Assembly (NCBI GenBank): GCA_017622135.1
Contig: JAGARR010000003.1
Location: forward strand, 1 to 62,819
DNA from: Spirochaetaceae bacterium
GTDB lineage: Bacteria; Spirochaetota; Spirochaetia; Treponematales; Treponemataceae
Length of the DNA: 62,819 bases
Direction of reading: 5' to 3'
This document shows positions 42,812 through 53,052 of the stretch, piece after piece; position 1 is the stretch's first letter; each line of letters opens with the position of its first letter. The translations under genes were made by a program, and so were the position numbers. The notes beneath the pieces are model-generated. The model ran no database searches and was not told the origin of the DNA. It was given only the letters and a program-made list of their open reading frames with translations.

Positions 42812-43552
42812 ATGGACCAGCAGTGCATCCTTGCCCTTGATAAAATCACAAAGCGTTTTCCCCTGACTGATAGCTGCAACAAGTACTTTTATGCCCTGGA
42901 CACGGTGAGCCTCTCCATCCACAGGAACGACTTTGTGGTTTTGGGCGGAGCCAACGGCTCGGGGAAAAGCCTGTTGATGACTATCATGGCGGGACTGGTG
43001 AAGCCCAGCTCTGGCAAGGTCAGCAGAACCAGTCCTGTGGGACTGATATTCCAGAACCCAGACACCCAGATTCTTGGAGAGACTCCCTGGGAGGATGTTT
43101 CCATCGGTCCCAGAAACCTGGGCATCAAAGAGCCGGAGCTTTCCGCAATCATCCGGCATTCGCTGGAGGCGGTGGACCTGCACCATAAGGCCCACTTTCC
43201 GGCACGAAATTTGTCCGGCGGGGAAAAGCGACGCCTCGCCACGGCGGGAATCAGAGCCATGGACCGGCAGCTGATTATCTTTGACGAGCCCTTTGCCAAC
43301 CTGGACTATCCCAGTGTCCGGCGCACCACAAGCCTTCTGGCCCAGCTCCATCAAGAAGGAAAGACCATCGTGGTGCTGACACACGAGATAGAGAAATGCC
43401 TCGCTCTGGCAAACCGATTCATGGTTCTACACAATGGCCGCCTTGTCTTTGATGGGCTACCTCAAGATGGACTTACCCAGAATCTTGAAGACTGGGGAAT
43501 CCGCAATCCCCTGAACCACTACAGTAGCCTCCAGGATCTCCTATGGAATTGA
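42812..43552 (+). CDS. bioM: Biotin ECF transporter ATPase BioM
   Basis: 246 residues. Walker A GGANGSGKSLL, Q-loop LIFQNPDTQI, signature LSGGEKRRLA and Walker B LIIFDEPFANLD are intact. Its position between bioY and an EcfT gene identifies it as the A-component BioM. It starts 2 nt after bioY ends and overlaps the next gene by 10 nt. Confidence 0.92.
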   Translation: MDQQCILALDKITKRFPLTDSCNKYFYALDTVSLSIHRNDFVVLGGANGSGKSLLMTIMAGLVKPSSGKVSRTSPVGLIFQNPDTQILGETPWEDVSIGPRNLGIKEPELSAIIRHSLEAVDLHHKAHFPARNLSGGEKRRLATAGIRAMDRQLIIFDEPFANLDYPSVRRTTSLLAQLHQEGKTIVVLTHEIEKCLALANRFMVLHNGRLVFDGLPQDGLTQNLEDWGIRNPLNHYSSLQDLLWN

Positions 43553-44226
43553 GCCTCTTTTCCTTCCAGCCCACCAGGAGCCCCCTCACCAAGCTTCCTG
43601 CGGGAATCAAGCTGATGGCCCTCCTCTTTGCCATTGTCAGTCTTTTCTCCATCAATCTGACGGTGGCTCTGGTGCTCTGTCCTCTACTGATCCTGTTCTC
43701 CGCCATCATGGGCTTTTCCCTTGCCAGCCAACTGAAGGATTTCCAGCCCATCCTCGCCTATTTGGTACTGTACTATCTCATCGCAGTGGTCACCAACATC
43801 ATCCAGTCGGGAGACCTCTCAGTCCGCAGCCTCATTCCCCCAGAGGAACTGCTCCTTTCCATCCTGCGTCTCCTGCTGTCGGTGCAATTGGCCAGCCTCC
43901 TGTACAAGTCCACCACCACCACCCAGATCAAGTTCAGCCTCCAAAAGGCTGAAAATTTCCTGCGGAGACACCTCCACTCTCTTCCATTTGTAGGAAATAA
44001 GATAGATACCAGAACCAGCGCCACCTTCTCCCTCATCCTGGTGATTTCATTCATCCCAAGAATCATGTCCTTGTGGAACCAGCTGGAAGTTTCCTGGCAG
44101 GCTCGTGGTGGAAAACCGGGACTCTCCATGGTGAGCACGCTCCTTCCCCAGCTATTTGTGCTGGCCTTCCAGGATGCGGAGGACAGCTGGCGGGCCATTG
44201 CCAGTCGGGAGCTATCCGGAAACTGA
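43543..44226 (+). CDS. bioN: Biotin ECF transporter T-component BioN
   Basis: 227 residues with four or five membrane helices, PTRSPLTKLPAGIKL near the start and the ARG coupling motif (QARGGKPG) in the C-terminal cytoplasmic helices. This EcfT-type subunit transmits ATP hydrolysis by BioM to BioY. It overlaps bioM by 10 nt and ends the operon. Confidence 0.9.
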   Translation: MELSLFSFQPTRSPLTKLPAGIKLMALLFAIVSLFSINLTVALVLCPLLILFSAIMGFSLASQLKDFQPILAYLVLYYLIAVVTNIIQSGDLSVRSLIPPEELLLSILRLLLSVQLASLLYKSTTTTQIKFSLQKAENFLRRHLHSLPFVGNKIDTRTSATFSLILVISFIPRIMSLWNQLEVSWQARGGKPGLSMVSTLLPQLFVLAFQDAEDSWRAIASRELSGN

Positions 44227-44249
44227 CTGTCTCAGGGATTCACCATCCC

Positions 44250-44278
44250 TTGAAGGGCTGTCCCAAGTGGTGTATACT
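44250..44278 (+). promoter_or_regulatory. nrdR promoter
   Basis: TTGAAG (44250-44255), 17 nt, and TATACT (44273-44278). A leader of about 20 nt contains GAGAGG. Confidence 0.7.
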
Positions 44279-44303
44279 AAAAAAATTGAGAGGCTGATTG
44301 ATT

Positions 44304-44762
44304 ATGCGTTGTCCATATTGTGGTAGTCTTGATGACAAGGTGATTGAATCCCGAACCCTGGGTACTGGAGAGAGCATCCGGCGGCGACGGGAATGCCTCA
44401 GCTGTGGCTACCGGTTCACCAGCTACGAACGGATTGAGGAGAAGCCCTTCATGGTGGTAAAGCGTGACGGTCGCCGCCAGCCCTTTGACCGAAGCAAGCT
44501 GGAAAAAGGCATCGCTCGTGCCCTAGAGAAGCGACCCATCTCCGCCTCCATGACAGAAAACTTGGTATCAGAAATTGAGGACAGTGTATTCATCCGTGGC
44601 CGCACCATGCGAGAGATCCCCACCTCGGAGCTGGGAGAACTCGTTCTGGAAAAGCTCCACCAGCTGGACAAGGTTGCCTACATCAGGTTCGCCTCCGTAT
44701 ACCGCCATTTTGAGAACCTAGATGAATTTATCACCGAGGTGAACAAGCTGGAGCCCAAATAA
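44304..44762 (+). CDS. nrdR: Ribonucleotide reductase repressor NrdR
   Basis: 152 residues. MRCPYCGSLDDKVIESR with the second pair CLSCGYRFTSYERIE makes the N-terminal zinc ribbon, followed by the ATP-cone (KRDGRRQPFDRSKLEKGI). NrdR represses ribonucleotide reductase genes in response to dATP/ATP. The ATG start fits the family exactly. It is monocistronic with its own promoter; no nrd genes are in the window. Confidence 0.96.
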   Translation: MRCPYCGSLDDKVIESRTLGTGESIRRRRECLSCGYRFTSYERIEEKPFMVVKRDGRRQPFDRSKLEKGIARALEKRPISASMTENLVSEIEDSVFIRGRTMREIPTSELGELVLEKLHQLDKVAYIRFASVYRHFENLDEFITEVNKLEPK

Positions 44763-44808
44763 AAAAGTTAAAAACATCTCAAATCAACAGGCTTTCCTGT
44801 ATTATTTC

Positions 44809-44837
44809 TGGACAATTGGCTCGAAAGAATGTATAAT
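44809..44837 (+). promoter_or_regulatory. Promoter of the sugar transferase gene, leaderless arrangement
   Basis: TGGACA (44809-44814), 17 nt, and TATAAT (44832-44837); 7 nt to the ATG and no Shine-Dalgarno. Confidence 0.75.
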
Positions 44838-44844
44838 GTAATTC

Positions 44845-46296
44845 ATGCAAATTGATGAATTCCCGCTCTGGTTCAAAAAACGATACAAGCACACAAGTTC
44901 TTTTTGGTCCGGCTTGATGCTGCTCATTGTTGACTTGACAACCATCATGCTTTGCATCGGGACAAGCTTTTTCATCATCAACCTCATCAATAGAAGTTTC
45001 ATCAACTTCCGTTCATTCGTCACTTACTGGATTTACCTTCCCGCCTTTATAGCCGTCTTTTATGTGGCAAAATTATATCCAGGCATGGTACTTGCCCCGG
45101 CAGAAGAAATCAGACGTTTTACAGTCAGTTCCTTCTTCTGCTTCATGGGAATAGCTATCTCCATCATTTTCGAGACTGATGACCGGGGTATGATTGCTAT
45201 CGCCATGATTCTCTCCATTCCCTTCGCCAGCGTAGGGCTACCCATTGCCCGCCAGTTTGGCCGGTTGATTTTTTCCAAGACAGATGTTTGGGGTGTTCCC
45301 GCAGCCATCTATGTCTTTGACAACAAAGAAAATATTGCAGTGGATCGACTCATCCGTCATCCTGATCTAGGATATAAACCTGCTGTCATCATCAATTCGG
45401 CCATCACAAATCCTGGCCAGTCGTTATACAATGACATCCCTGAATTCCCCCCTTCTGAAGAAATCCACGAGATTCTCAAAAAACTAAAGGTAAAGGTTGC
45501 CATCATCATAGAAAAGGGGGACGACACCCTCCAAGAAAATCACGATTTGTACTCATCCATCATGAGACAGTATCGGTACACCGTGGCAGTGCCCTACAAC
45601 CAGCGCATCCGCTCCGTTTACTCCTCTGTGCGAGACATCAATGGAATCATCGGATTCTCCACTACACGCAATCTCACCAAACCCAGTGAACTCTTCCTCA
45701 AGCGGATGACTGATATCATTCTCCTGTTGATTGCTGCCGTCCCCACCCTGCTGGTGACGCTGATAGCCGCAATCGCCATCAAGTATTCCTCTCCCGGCCC
45801 GGTCTTCTACGGGCATAAGCGGGTGGGAAAGAACGGAAAGGAAATCACCGTATGGAAATTCCGTTCCATGGTCACGAATTCACAGGAAATTTTGGAAAAG
45901 CTTCTGGCAGAGGATCCAGTTCGGCGGGCGGAATGGGAAAAAGACAGGAAATTCAAGGATGATCCGCGAATCACAAGAATTGGAAAAATCTTACGGAATA
46001 CGAGCCTTGACGAGTTACCCCAGTTGTGGAATATCTTAAAAGGCGACATGAGTTTTGTAGGCCCCCGTCCTGTCACCACTCCTGAACTGGAAAAATACGG
46101 AAAACAGGCTGGTTTTATTCTGTCTGTCAAACCAGGTCTTTCTGGCATGTGGCAGATTTCAGGCCGTTCCGAAACGGCATATGAGGAAAGAATCAACTTG
46201 GATACATATTATATCCAGAACTGGTCCATCTGGCTTGATCTATGGATCATAACCAAGACCGTCTGGGTGGTGATAAGAGGAAAAGGAGCCTACTAA
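44845..46296 (+). CDS. Undecaprenyl-phosphate sugar-1-phosphate transferase (WbaP-like)
   Basis: 483 residues. Four N-terminal membrane helices, a central cytoplasmic domain and a C-terminal bacterial sugar transferase domain with a fifth helix give the WbaP layout. The catalytic part reads GHKRVGKNGKEITVWKFRSM, RITRIGKILRNTSLDELPQL and GDMSFVGPRPV. It attaches a sugar-1-phosphate (galactose in WbaP; identity here unknown) to a lipid carrier and starts surface polysaccharide synthesis. It is more AT-rich than the surroundings. The start codon is 7 nt from the -10. A barrel protein gene follows 2 nt after its stop. Confidence 0.9.
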   Translation: MQIDEFPLWFKKRYKHTSSFWSGLMLLIVDLTTIMLCIGTSFFIINLINRSFINFRSFVTYWIYLPAFIAVFYVAKLYPGMVLAPAEEIRRFTVSSFFCFMGIAISIIFETDDRGMIAIAMILSIPFASVGLPIARQFGRLIFSKTDVWGVPAAIYVFDNKENIAVDRLIRHPDLGYKPAVIINSAITNPGQSLYNDIPEFPPSEEIHEILKKLKVKVAIIIEKGDDTLQENHDLYSSIMRQYRYTVAVPYNQRIRSVYSSVRDINGIIGFSTTRNLTKPSELFLKRMTDIILLLIAAVPTLLVTLIAAIAIKYSSPGPVFYGHKRVGKNGKEITVWKFRSMVTNSQEILEKLLAEDPVRRAEWEKDRKFKDDPRITRIGKILRNTSLDELPQLWNILKGDMSFVGPRPVTTPELEKYGKQAGFILSVKPGLSGMWQISGRSETAYEERINLDTYYIQNWSIWLDLWIITKTVWVVIRGKGAY

Positions 46297-46298
46297 TT

Positions 46299-47801
46299 TT
46301 GAAAAAAATATTCACCCTCTTTCTATGGGTAGTTTTTTCCTGTGTAGCCTTTGCAGAAGGTTATCAGATTGTCGATGTCCAATATGACTTGGATGGCAGA
46401 ACAAAAGAATATGCCCTCAACAAGAACCTCGACATCAGAAGGGACATTGTATTCGATTCAGAAGAGGAATTTAAACTCTACATAGACTTCGTGACCCAAA
46501 AGGTAAGCGACCAGCGAATCCTTGAGAACACAAATGTAAGCTATCAAATGGGTGCTGCAAATGAACAGGGAGTCATTCCGGTGACATTGTTGATCTCCGC
46601 TGATGAGACATGGAATATTCTTCCAGTTCCATACCCGAAATATAACTCCAACTCTGGTTTCTCACTGAAACTCAAGGTAAAGGACTACAACTTCCTTGGT
46701 ACAATGGAGCCACTGAACTTTGACCTGGAATTTTATCAGGAGGACGAGGGAACCACCAATGTACTGGGACTTGGAATCGACTTCTCAATTCCATTCCAGC
46801 TGGGTGTCCTTGATGCCCAGTGGAACAATGACATTTCTGCCGATTATAAATTTGGCGATGCGAAACCCTCCTTCTCCTTTTCCACTGGGCTTGACCTTGC
46901 ATACGCCTTCAAATATGTGGCATTACAGTTGGAGGCTGAGCAATCCTTTGACATAGATCCCAGCTACAAGGATGCCGGCGATGAGTTTTATGCGACGGAG
47001 TATCTGAAGTTCAGCACTCCTGTTACAATCCTACGCACGACTGGGCCCTTTGGAAACATCACCTTCACTCCCTCTGCCTCACTTACCTACTACTGGGATG
47101 CCAATGGAATAAAGCACGAGGATCTGATAGGTCCTACAGTGGGATTAGGTTACTCCTTCTCCACAGGAATAGTCAATTGGATTGGCAACTTTAGAAAGGG
47201 ATTTCTTTCCAGCTTCTCACACTCATATGACTACAATTTCTACACCACAAATTGGACAACAGGACTTGCCTTCCAATTTGAAGGCTTCTACTTCTTTGAT
47301 TTCATCGGCTTCTCTACAAGAGCAAAAATATTTACCCACTACGACATAGCTCAGCATAAGTTTACAGACACGACCAATGTGGCTGAATGGATGCGAGGTG
47401 TCTACGATGACGAGTCGTACAATGAAGGCAGGGCGGCCATGCCCACTGGTTTTGTCATAAACCTTGATTTTCCCATCAGGATTGTCCAAACAGACTGGAG
47501 GGGTTGGGGAAAGGCCCTATTCAAGAGGGATATGCCTTCCTGGTTCAGTTTCTTTGACTTTGAACTACAGGTGGCCCCCTTCCTGGACATAGCTCTTTCT
47601 GAGGCTGATGACTACTGCTTGTTTCACCTTTACGATGGCTTCTACTCAGCAGGCCTCGAAGTCATTGTATACCCCACGAAGATGCGCAGCATTCAGGTGA
47701 GAGCCAGTGCCGGATTGGACTTAGGAGCTAAACTAATGGAGCAAGATTGGCGAACAAAACGTGGTCTGGAAATTGAGATTGGAATTGGACTCCATTACTA
47801 A
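46299..47801 (+). CDS. Outer-membrane beta-barrel protein with POTRA-like domain
   Basis: 500 residues from a TTG start with AAGGAG 10 nt upstream, 2 nt after the sugar transferase gene. The signal peptide is MKKIFTLFLWVVFSCVAFA. Residues 20-135 resemble a POTRA domain (IPVTLLISADETWNILPVPYP). The rest is strings of alternating aromatic strands (LKLKVKDYNFLG, FSFSTGLDLAYAF, IEIGIGLHY at the end) as in Omp85-related barrels. The final residues end in an aromatic, as barrel proteins do. Pairing with a polysaccharide initiator suggests a role in surface glycan export or in anchoring, but this is inference. Confidence 0.75.
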   Translation: MKKIFTLFLWVVFSCVAFAEGYQIVDVQYDLDGRTKEYALNKNLDIRRDIVFDSEEEFKLYIDFVTQKVSDQRILENTNVSYQMGAANEQGVIPVTLLISADETWNILPVPYPKYNSNSGFSLKLKVKDYNFLGTMEPLNFDLEFYQEDEGTTNVLGLGIDFSIPFQLGVLDAQWNNDISADYKFGDAKPSFSFSTGLDLAYAFKYVALQLEAEQSFDIDPSYKDAGDEFYATEYLKFSTPVTILRTTGPFGNITFTPSASLTYYWDANGIKHEDLIGPTVGLGYSFSTGIVNWIGNFRKGFLSSFSHSYDYNFYTTNWTTGLAFQFEGFYFFDFIGFSTRAKIFTHYDIAQHKFTDTTNVAEWMRGVYDDESYNEGRAAMPTGFVINLDFPIRIVQTDWRGWGKALFKRDMPSWFSFFDFELQVAPFLDIALSEADDYCLFHLYDGFYSAGLEVIVYPTKMRSIQVRASAGLDLGAKLMEQDWRTKRGLEIEIGIGLHY

Positions 47802-47808
47802 ACATAAA

Positions 47809-47834
47809 GAAAGCCTGGCCGCAGCCAGGCTTTC
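47809..47834. terminator. Bidirectional terminator
   Basis: GAAAGCCTGGC-CGCA-GCCAGGCTTTC, a perfect 11-bp stem between convergent operons, with T/A-rich flanks on both sides. Confidence 0.9.
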
Positions 47835-47861
47835 TCTTGATTCAGTTAAAAAAAACATATC

Positions 47862-48944
47862 TTACATCTTGCTTATGGCCAGTTGCCTCCAATAATTTTC
47901 AGGGGCGGACTGAGCCATAACAGCAAAGAGCTGGTCGGAAAAATCCTTGTTCTCAGGAAACAGTTGGGAACCTAAGTCCGCCAGCCGATAGAAGCATCGC
48001 CAGAATCCTTGGTCCATGGTCCATTCAGCCAACTCATAATTTGAGAGTGCGATGGCAAAAAAATCATCCAATCCATCATACTGGAATTCTGTCACACGAT
48101 TGTTCAAGAAACTATCCATCCGTGTGAAGGAGGCCAGAATACCAAAGAGCGCCATCTTGAATGCCTCTTGATGCCGTCCCTGCTCCTGATACAGTTCAGT
48201 CAGACGATAAAATGCGGGAATGGACCGGTAGCAATCCGAACGATACAGATTGAACACCTTGTCCGCACTATACCCACGCCGGACAGAATTGTTCAGCGCA
48301 GTGGCAAAGCCATCGTCGGAATAATACGGATCAGAGGCAATGATCAGCATCAGGGCCTTCTCGCAATTCTCGTAGTCATTGAAGTTGTAGGAGAGATTTG
48401 CCATGTCGTAGAGTATATCGTACTTTTTCTCGGGAATATCCAGAACTGTGGCATGGTTCCAGGCATCTGTGTAATATGAATAGGAAAGCTCGTATTCGCC
48501 CTCATACTCATACACCTTTGCCACAAGATGAGATGCCTCAGGGAAAATACGCTTATCCTCCAAGTATTCCAGCATCTTGTTAATTGAGTTGCTGAAATAA
48601 ATTTCACCATGGAGGGCACTCATATACTCAATCAAGGCCACTACATCATAAACATCCCTAGATTGCAAAACTGCAGTGACAGCAGAAATATCATCACCAG
48701 CATCCTGCACTTCCTGAGGATGAAGAGCCTGGCTCAAGGCAGATAGACAAGCTTCCACCTCCTGCTGACGAAGAATCTTTGACTCCTCCGCCAGCTTCAA
48801 TGCCTTTCCGAATTCACTGGAATCAAAGGCAAACTGGGCATCCTCCAGCATCCTGATGGAATCCTGGAACAAGGGCAAACTGATGGCAAAGCAGGATGCC
48901 CCCAAGAGGATAAAAGAAACACCGGTAAATATAAGTTTTCTCAT
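47862..48944 (-). CDS. Exported TPR-like protein downstream of ispG
   Basis: 360 residues with a signal peptide (MRKLIFTGVSFILLGASCFA). The mature chain is helical with TPR-like pairs (DSSEFGKALKLAEESK, FPEASHLVAKVYEYEGEYELSYSYY, SIPAFYRLTELYQEQGRHQEAF). Start may be ATG 48944 or GTG 48950, whose GTGA overlaps the ispG stop. It is probably a periplasmic protein-interaction module; no close family is recognised. It is the last gene of the V-ATPase-ispG run and ends before a strong terminator. Confidence 0.75.
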   Translation of the reverse strand: MRKLIFTGVSFILLGASCFAISLPLFQDSIRMLEDAQFAFDSSEFGKALKLAEESKILRQQEVEACLSALSQALHPQEVQDAGDDISAVTAVLQSRDVYDVVALIEYMSALHGEIYFSNSINKMLEYLEDKRIFPEASHLVAKVYEYEGEYELSYSYYTDAWNHATVLDIPEKKYDILYDMANLSYNFNDYENCEKALMLIIASDPYYSDDGFATALNNSVRRGYSADKVFNLYRSDCYRSIPAFYRLTELYQEQGRHQEAFKMALFGILASFTRMDSFLNNRVTEFQYDGLDDFFAIALSNYELAEWTMDQGFWRCFYRLADLGSQLFPENKDFSDQLFAVMAQSAPENYWRQLAISKM

Positions 48945-48946
48945 GT

Positions 48947-50038
48947 TCACAGACTTAATAATTCCTTTCTAAATACAGTATCGGCAGATTCGGCCGAAAC
49001 CGTTTGAACTATTTTTCCGTGCTTGAAGATTGTCACCTTATCTCCGGTGCCGGTAATGCCGATGTCAGCGTGCTTACCCTCCCCTGGCCCATTTACTACG
49101 CAGCCCATGACCGCCACGGTGATGTCCTTGTCCATGGAGAGCAATTCGGCTTCCCAGCGATCCATAAAGGCATGGACGTCGAATCCATTCCTGCCACAGC
49201 GGGGACAGGACACAATCTTCACCCCGCCACTACGATGGCCTGTCTCCCGGAGGATTTCCCTGGCAGTTATCACCTCGTTGTCTGGAGTTGAGGAAAGGCT
49301 CACCCGGATGGTGTTGCCGATTCCCTCCTCCAAAAGCCGGCTGAAGGCCAGGGTGCTTTTGACGATGCCACCCACCAAGGGACCTGCCTCCGTCACTCCC
49401 ACGTGCAGGGGAATGTCGAAGCGAGCGGCAAAGTCACGGTTGGAGTCCACTGTCTCGGCCACGGAGGAAGCCTTCATGGAGACCACAAACTGGTCAAATC
49501 CCAGGCCGTCCAGCACCTCCGCCTCCCGGGCCGCCGTCTGGGACAGGCCCTGGGCACGGGTGAGTTTTCCGTCCCGCACCTCGGCAGCAATGTCCTGGGG
49601 AAGGCTGCCGGTATTCACACCGATTCGTATGGCCGCACCCTTTTCCTTGCAGCGGGCCACCACCGCCTCCACCCGATCACGGCTGCCAATGTTGCCGGGA
49701 TTTATCCTGATCTTGGCTACATTACCCTCCAGACAGCGCAGGGCAAGCTTGTAGTCAAAATGAATGTCTGCCACCAAGGGAATGTCCGTCTCCTTGGCCA
49801 GAAGCACCAATGCGTCGGCACTTTCCATGTCGGGGACGGCAAACCTGATGATGTCGCAGCCCAAGGACTGCAATTTTTCCATGCGGTGGACAATAGACAA
49901 AAGGGCATCCCGATCCCGAAGGATTTCGGTAATGCCCTCTTTCCACATTGTCTGGATGGATACCGGTGCATCTCCACCGATACCCATCCGACGTGTCCTT
50001 CCCGCACCACCAATGTACACCTGTCTTGTGTGATGCAT
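48947..50038 (-). CDS. ispG: 4-hydroxy-3-methylbut-2-enyl diphosphate synthase IspG (GcpE)
   Basis: 363 residues. The N-terminal barrel (GDAPVSIQTMWKEG, LVADIHFDYKLA) and the C-terminal iron-sulfur domain with SCPRCGRNGFDV and MGCVVNGPGEGKHADIGITG carry the three cluster cysteines. It makes HMBPP in the MEP isoprenoid pathway. It begins 15 nt after the V-ATPase K gene ends, so it is probably read through from that operon. Confidence 0.96.
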   Translation of the reverse strand: MHHTRQVYIGGAGRTRRMGIGGDAPVSIQTMWKEGITEILRDRDALLSIVHRMEKLQSLGCDIIRFAVPDMESADALVLLAKETDIPLVADIHFDYKLALRCLEGNVAKIRINPGNIGSRDRVEAVVARCKEKGAAIRIGVNTGSLPQDIAAEVRDGKLTRAQGLSQTAAREAEVLDGLGFDQFVVSMKASSVAETVDSNRDFAARFDIPLHVGVTEAGPLVGGIVKSTLAFSRLLEEGIGNTIRVSLSSTPDNEVITAREILRETGHRSGGVKIVSCPRCGRNGFDVHAFMDRWEAELLSMDKDITVAVMGCVVNGPGEGKHADIGITGTGDKVTIFKHGKIVQTVSAESADTVFRKELLSL

Positions 50039-50053
50039 GAAGCTTCCTTTTTC

Positions 50054-50473
50054 TTACAGAACGATCATGGAGAATACCATTGCGAACAGAGCAACAGTCT
50101 CACAAAGACCGACAACCATGATGTACTGGGCAAATCCCTTTCCAGTCTCACCCAGAGCATCGGAACCAGCGGCACCAGCCTTTCCCTGGAACACGGCGGA
50201 AGCAGCCATGGCCAGACCGGAGAAGATACCCAAGGCCAACAGGAACAAGCCATCCTTGGTGGAGTTGATCATATTCTGCATCAGCAGAAATCCATAGATG
50301 GTCTGGGTAAGGGGCGCACCGGCAAAAACAGTCAGGATGAAGGGTGCAGGCTTGTTGTTCATGTAACAACGCTTCCAAGCACCAATGGCTGCCTGACCGG
50401 CACATCCAATACCAATTGCAGAACCAATAGCTGCAATACCAAGAACACATGCTGCACCAAACTGTCCAATCAT
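50054..50473 (-). CDS. ntpK: V-type ATP synthase subunit K (rotor ring)
   Basis: 139 residues with four membrane helices, a doubled c-subunit. The ion-carrying Glu is in the fourth helix (VVGLCETVALF), while the second helix has Gln at the equivalent place (APLTQTIYG), so one carboxylate serves each four-helix unit, as known for NtpK. Ten or so copies form the rotor. H+ or Na+ specificity cannot be settled from this alone. Confidence 0.95.
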   Translation of the reverse strand: MIGQFGAACVLGIAAIGSAIGIGCAGQAAIGAWKRCYMNNKPAPFILTVFAGAPLTQTIYGFLLMQNMINSTKDGLFLLALGIFSGLAMAASAVFQGKAGAAGSDALGETGKGFAQYIMVVGLCETVALFAMVFSMIVL

Positions 50474-50497
50474 ACTATACTCCTATCAAAAAAAAAC

Positions 50498-52417
50498 TCA
50501 TTTATTTTCAGCCGTCTCACAGAACGGCTCGTAAGCAAAACCAGACCATGACATCCCCAAGTGGCTGGAGAATTCCAGTGTATTCAGGCGGACACCATGG
50601 ACAATAACCGACAACACGTTCAGAATCATGTTCAAGCCATGTCCGAACACCAACAGCAGAACCCCGAAGAAAATCAGCGCTCCTCCCAGCATGGGGCCAG
50701 CCATATCGTTCACCGTAGCAGAGATGGCACCACCTGCAAGACCAACGGCCCACAGACGGATGTAGGAAACGATGTCCGAGAACACGTTCACCACGCCCAG
50801 CAGCACGGATACGATATTCTTGCAGCTCTCCAGAATGGAGGCACCAAGGCTACCCTCGTAGTTGGAGAAGATGAAGCTCAGGCCGAATCCCACTCCAACG
50901 ACACCCAGCACCATGGAGCCCATGGTAGGAATGCCCCAGAAGGTATCCAACTTGACAACCATGTTCAGCACCACAAAGAAGATACCCCACAGCTGCAGCA
51001 GTGATCCCAGCTCACCCAGGCACTTCGGCGACTTGATGTAGCGAATCATACCCTTTATGTGGGCAATTGACAACTGAATCAATGCCAGCATAAAGCAGAA
51101 GATCTGAAGATTCTGCTTTACCAATGCCTCGTTCTCAGGCGAGATGGACGCATAGGCATTCGATATGGGCTGCAGTGACAGACTGGTGAGCCAGCCGGGC
51201 AGCATATCAGTGCTCAGACCGAACCACGTACAGGTCACGGTACCCCATGCCATGGTGAAGAATCCCAGCAGCAGCAGCAAGTTGTATGCAGGTGGAATCT
51301 TCTTCTTCTTGGCAACAGCCATGATGTCAGCGATGACCGCAGCCACCACCATCAGTGCTCCATAGCCACCATCACCAAAGATGATTCCGAAGAACACACA
51401 GAAGAACAAGAGGAACCAGCCGGAAATGTCATATTCCGTATATCCGGGAACCGTGCCCAAAAAGTCCGACACCGGATAAATCAAGCTCACCAGCTTGTTG
51501 TTCTTGAGCTTGGTGGGCACCTCGTCCTCCTCAGTGGGATCAGATACTGCCACGGCCCAGCTCTCCTCCTTGGCTGCTACCAGCACACCGGCCACATCCT
51601 CTGCAGGAACAAAGCCAGTGAGCCAAGCCAGCGCCATGTAGGGGCGGCCTTCCTCCGTCTCATCTTCCCGTCCCATGCCGGAGAAAAGGTTCTCAAACTC
51701 GATGTCCTTTCCCACCACGGAACAATACTGCTTCAGCAGGTTCCTGTCCAAGGCCGCCGATGCCAACGCCTTGTCAATGGAGACAATCTCCTCCTTCAAG
51801 GCGGCAATCTCGTCACGAAGTGCCTGGGAGGAGGAGCTGATCATGGGAACAGCGTAGGCCTCGGCAGGCATTTCCGCAGGACGACAGGCGGCAGCCAGGG
51901 TAGAGCCCTTCTCGCCATGCTGAATCAACAGCGCCCGAACAAAGCTCTTGGCCTCGTTCACCACCATGGTCTCCACCGTTTCCGGCATGGAAAGGTAAGC
52001 GGCACGGGGAATCTCATAGAGGGAAAGAATAATTCCCTTGCTTGCAAGAAATTGGAAGCTTTCCACATCCAAGTCACCCCAACCAGCGAACCGCTCCAGC
52101 TCCAAGGTGTGGGCAGTGATGATGTCATTGCACTGCTTCTTCCGCTCTGCCAGAGCCACTACCTCCTGCGCCATTGCCAGAACCTTGTCCCGGTCAAAGC
52201 TGGCGGCAGGAGCCGCCTTCTTGGGCAGCTTTATCTCAGACAGAATCGAATAGGCAAGTTCCGCCTTGGAATATGCGTCCCGGAACTCGGTGAGCTCCTG
52301 ACTGGCACCGTTCACCTTTTCCAGATGGACAACTCCCAAGCGACGCAATTTCTTCAAGGCCTCCTTCCTGTGGTCCTCCAACAGAACGAGGGAGACCTTT
52401 TTCATAGGTACAATCAT
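50498..52417 (-). CDS. ntpI: V-type ATP synthase subunit I
   Basis: 639 residues. The N-terminal half is cytoplasmic coiled-coil stator. The C-terminal half has about seven membrane helices with the conserved [13 protein letters not shown] and [15 protein letters not shown] segments; the channel Arg lies in the latter. It forms the static half-channel next to ring K. Its ATG overlaps the subunit D stop (ATGA), which fixes the start. Confidence 0.95.
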   Translation of the reverse strand: MIVPMKKVSLVLLEDHRKEALKKLRRLGVVHLEKVNGASQELTEFRDAYSKAELAYSILSEIKLPKKAAPAASFDRDKVLAMAQEVVALAERKKQCNDIITAHTLELERFAGWGDLDVESFQFLASKGIILSLYEIPRAAYLSMPETVETMVVNEAKSFVRALLIQHGEKGSTLAAACRPAEMPAEAYAVPMISSSSQALRDEIAALKEEIVSIDKALASAALDRNLLKQYCSVVGKDIEFENLFSGMGREDETEEGRPYMALAWLTGFVPAEDVAGVLVAAKEESWAVAVSDPTEEDEVPTKLKNNKLVSLIYPVSDFLGTVPGYTEYDISGWFLLFFCVFFGIIFGDGGYGALMVVAAVIADIMAVAKKKKIPPAYNLLLLLGFFTMAWGTVTCTWFGLSTDMLPGWLTSLSLQPISNAYASISPENEALVKQNLQIFCFMLALIQLSIAHIKGMIRYIKSPKCLGELGSLLQLWGIFFVVLNMVVKLDTFWGIPTMGSMVLGVVGVGFGLSFIFSNYEGSLGASILESCKNIVSVLLGVVNVFSDIVSYIRLWAVGLAGGAISATVNDMAGPMLGGALIFFGVLLLVFGHGLNMILNVLSVIVHGVRLNTLEFSSHLGMSWSGFAYEPFCETAENK

Positions 52418-53040
52418 TTGCCTTCCTCCTTCGCTGTCTTCTGGGCGGCCCGCTCAAGATTCTTCTTGGAAATCTTTCCGCGGACAACAGCGGCAACCTG
52501 CTGGTCACCAAGATAAACGGTAATCTTCTTGATGTTGGCCTTGGTCTCAGGAATCTTGACCTTCTCAAAGAGGTTCACCCGCTGGGTGGTGGTGCGCAGC
52601 TCAATGTTCAGCAGCCGCACCTGCTCCTCCAGCACGTCAGCCTCCAGGTCAAGGGAGAGTGCCTGCTCCATCTTGTCGGCGGCAAGGTCAATCCACAGGG
52701 GGGTGGCATACAAGTCGTAGTCACCACGGGAAAAATCCGCCCCCTCGTAAACAGGAATGGTGACACCGGCGATGTTGCCCACACCCTTGCGGATGTTGCT
52801 GACCTTCACCATATCCGGCTTGAAGGCATCCGCCTCCCCAAAAACAGCAATCCATTTGGTGAATTCCGCTTCCAGTGCCTTGCGGCGGGCACGGACTTCC
52901 CTTGCCCGCTCGTCAATTGAACGAATTTCTGTTTGAAGCTGCTGTTTTTTGAGCGTCAAGGTAGGCAGATACCGGTTGTACATCTTGAGGGCATCCTTCT
53001 GTGATTTCAGCTCATTCTTTGTCAGCTTTATCGTAGCCAT
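52414..53040 (-). CDS. ntpD: V-type ATP synthase subunit D (central stalk)
   Basis: 208 residues, mostly two long helices ([20 protein letters not shown] at the start, [20 protein letters not shown] near the end) as in the rotating central shaft. No separate F or C subunit gene is found nearby. It is coupled to subunit I by a 4-nt overlap and lies 12 nt after subunit B. Confidence 0.93.
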   Translation of the reverse strand: MATIKLTKNELKSQKDALKMYNRYLPTLTLKKQQLQTEIRSIDERAREVRARRKALEAEFTKWIAVFGEADAFKPDMVKVSNIRKGVGNIAGVTIPVYEGADFSRGDYDLYATPLWIDLAADKMEQALSLDLEADVLEEQVRLLNIELRTTTQRVNLFEKVKIPETKANIKKITVYLGDQQVAAVVRGKISKKNLERAAQKTAKEEGK

Positions 53041-53052
53041 CAGCCAAACCCC

